A stretch of DNA of 64,000 bases, from NCBI RefSeq assembly GCF_003576645.1, contig NC_044916.1, positions 1,885,989-1,949,988 of the forward strand. The letters are read 5' to 3'. The DNA comes from Ipomoea triloba. Its lineage: Eukaryota > Streptophyta > Magnoliopsida > Solanales > Convolvulaceae. Positions within the stretch are counted from its first letter, which is position 1. Each line of letters opens with the position of its first letter. This document shows positions 63,994-64,000 of the stretch, in pieces. The translations under genes were made by a program, and so were the position numbers. The notes beneath the pieces were generated by a model, which did not search any database, was not told where the DNA came from, and saw only the letters and a program-made list of their open reading frames with translations.

Positions 63994-64000
63994 TTAGCAA

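Overview
The window is nuclear DNA from a flowering plant, most likely a core eudicot. Genes have many GT-AG introns and plant-specific families are present (JAZ/TIFY, DMP, ECT-type YTH). Introns and spacers are AT-rich and crowded with small transposable elements, and one intron carries an insertion of chloroplast DNA. I cannot name the species. There is a 564-base N gap at 17792-18355 and single Ns at 55865 and 58193.

Layout. 108-16750 (+): a DExH7-like DEAH/RHA RNA helicase, 31 exons visible, 5' end outside the window. Its intron 8722-11036 holds a 2.06-kb plastid insertion (NUPT) with an intact psaI frame and the carboxyltransferase part of accD between 317-bp direct repeats. 16751-24300: gene-poor, with the N gap and a complete non-autonomous hAT element (19386-20518) that has G-rich ends and an 8-bp target duplication. 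24347-26290 (+): a glyoxalase I-like (VOC) gene. 26450-33940: repeat-rich, with MITEs, SINE-like copies, a long inverted repeat (30881-31839) and a second hAT element. 34080-35410 (-): a JAZ/TIFY gene whose first coding intron is filled by a 40-bp minisatellite and whose Jas motif is cut at the classical Jas intron. 38116-40995 (+): a MAC5/RBM22-type splicing factor. 41944-42603 (-): a DMP (DUF679) membrane protein. 44719-47699 (-): a TruA-type tRNA pseudouridine synthase. 49426-52778 (-): a YTH-domain m6A reader. 54440-57690: a decayed L1-type LINE. 59281-62884 (+): RPL3 with a typical ribosomal-protein promoter.

The genes form no operon or cluster. Several share a theme of RNA biology (helicase, spliceosomal RBM22-like protein, pseudouridine synthase, m6A reader, ribosomal protein), but nothing in the sequence links them beyond adjacency. 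Exon boundaries were read by hand from reading frame and GT-AG signals and may be off by a base or two in places.

The strongest unusual signals are the plastid insert with its repeat structure, the minisatellite-filled JAZ intron together with the unresolved JAZ 3' end, and several DNA transposons whose ends can be defined exactly from target-site duplications. I found no convincing evidence of an entirely new gene system.
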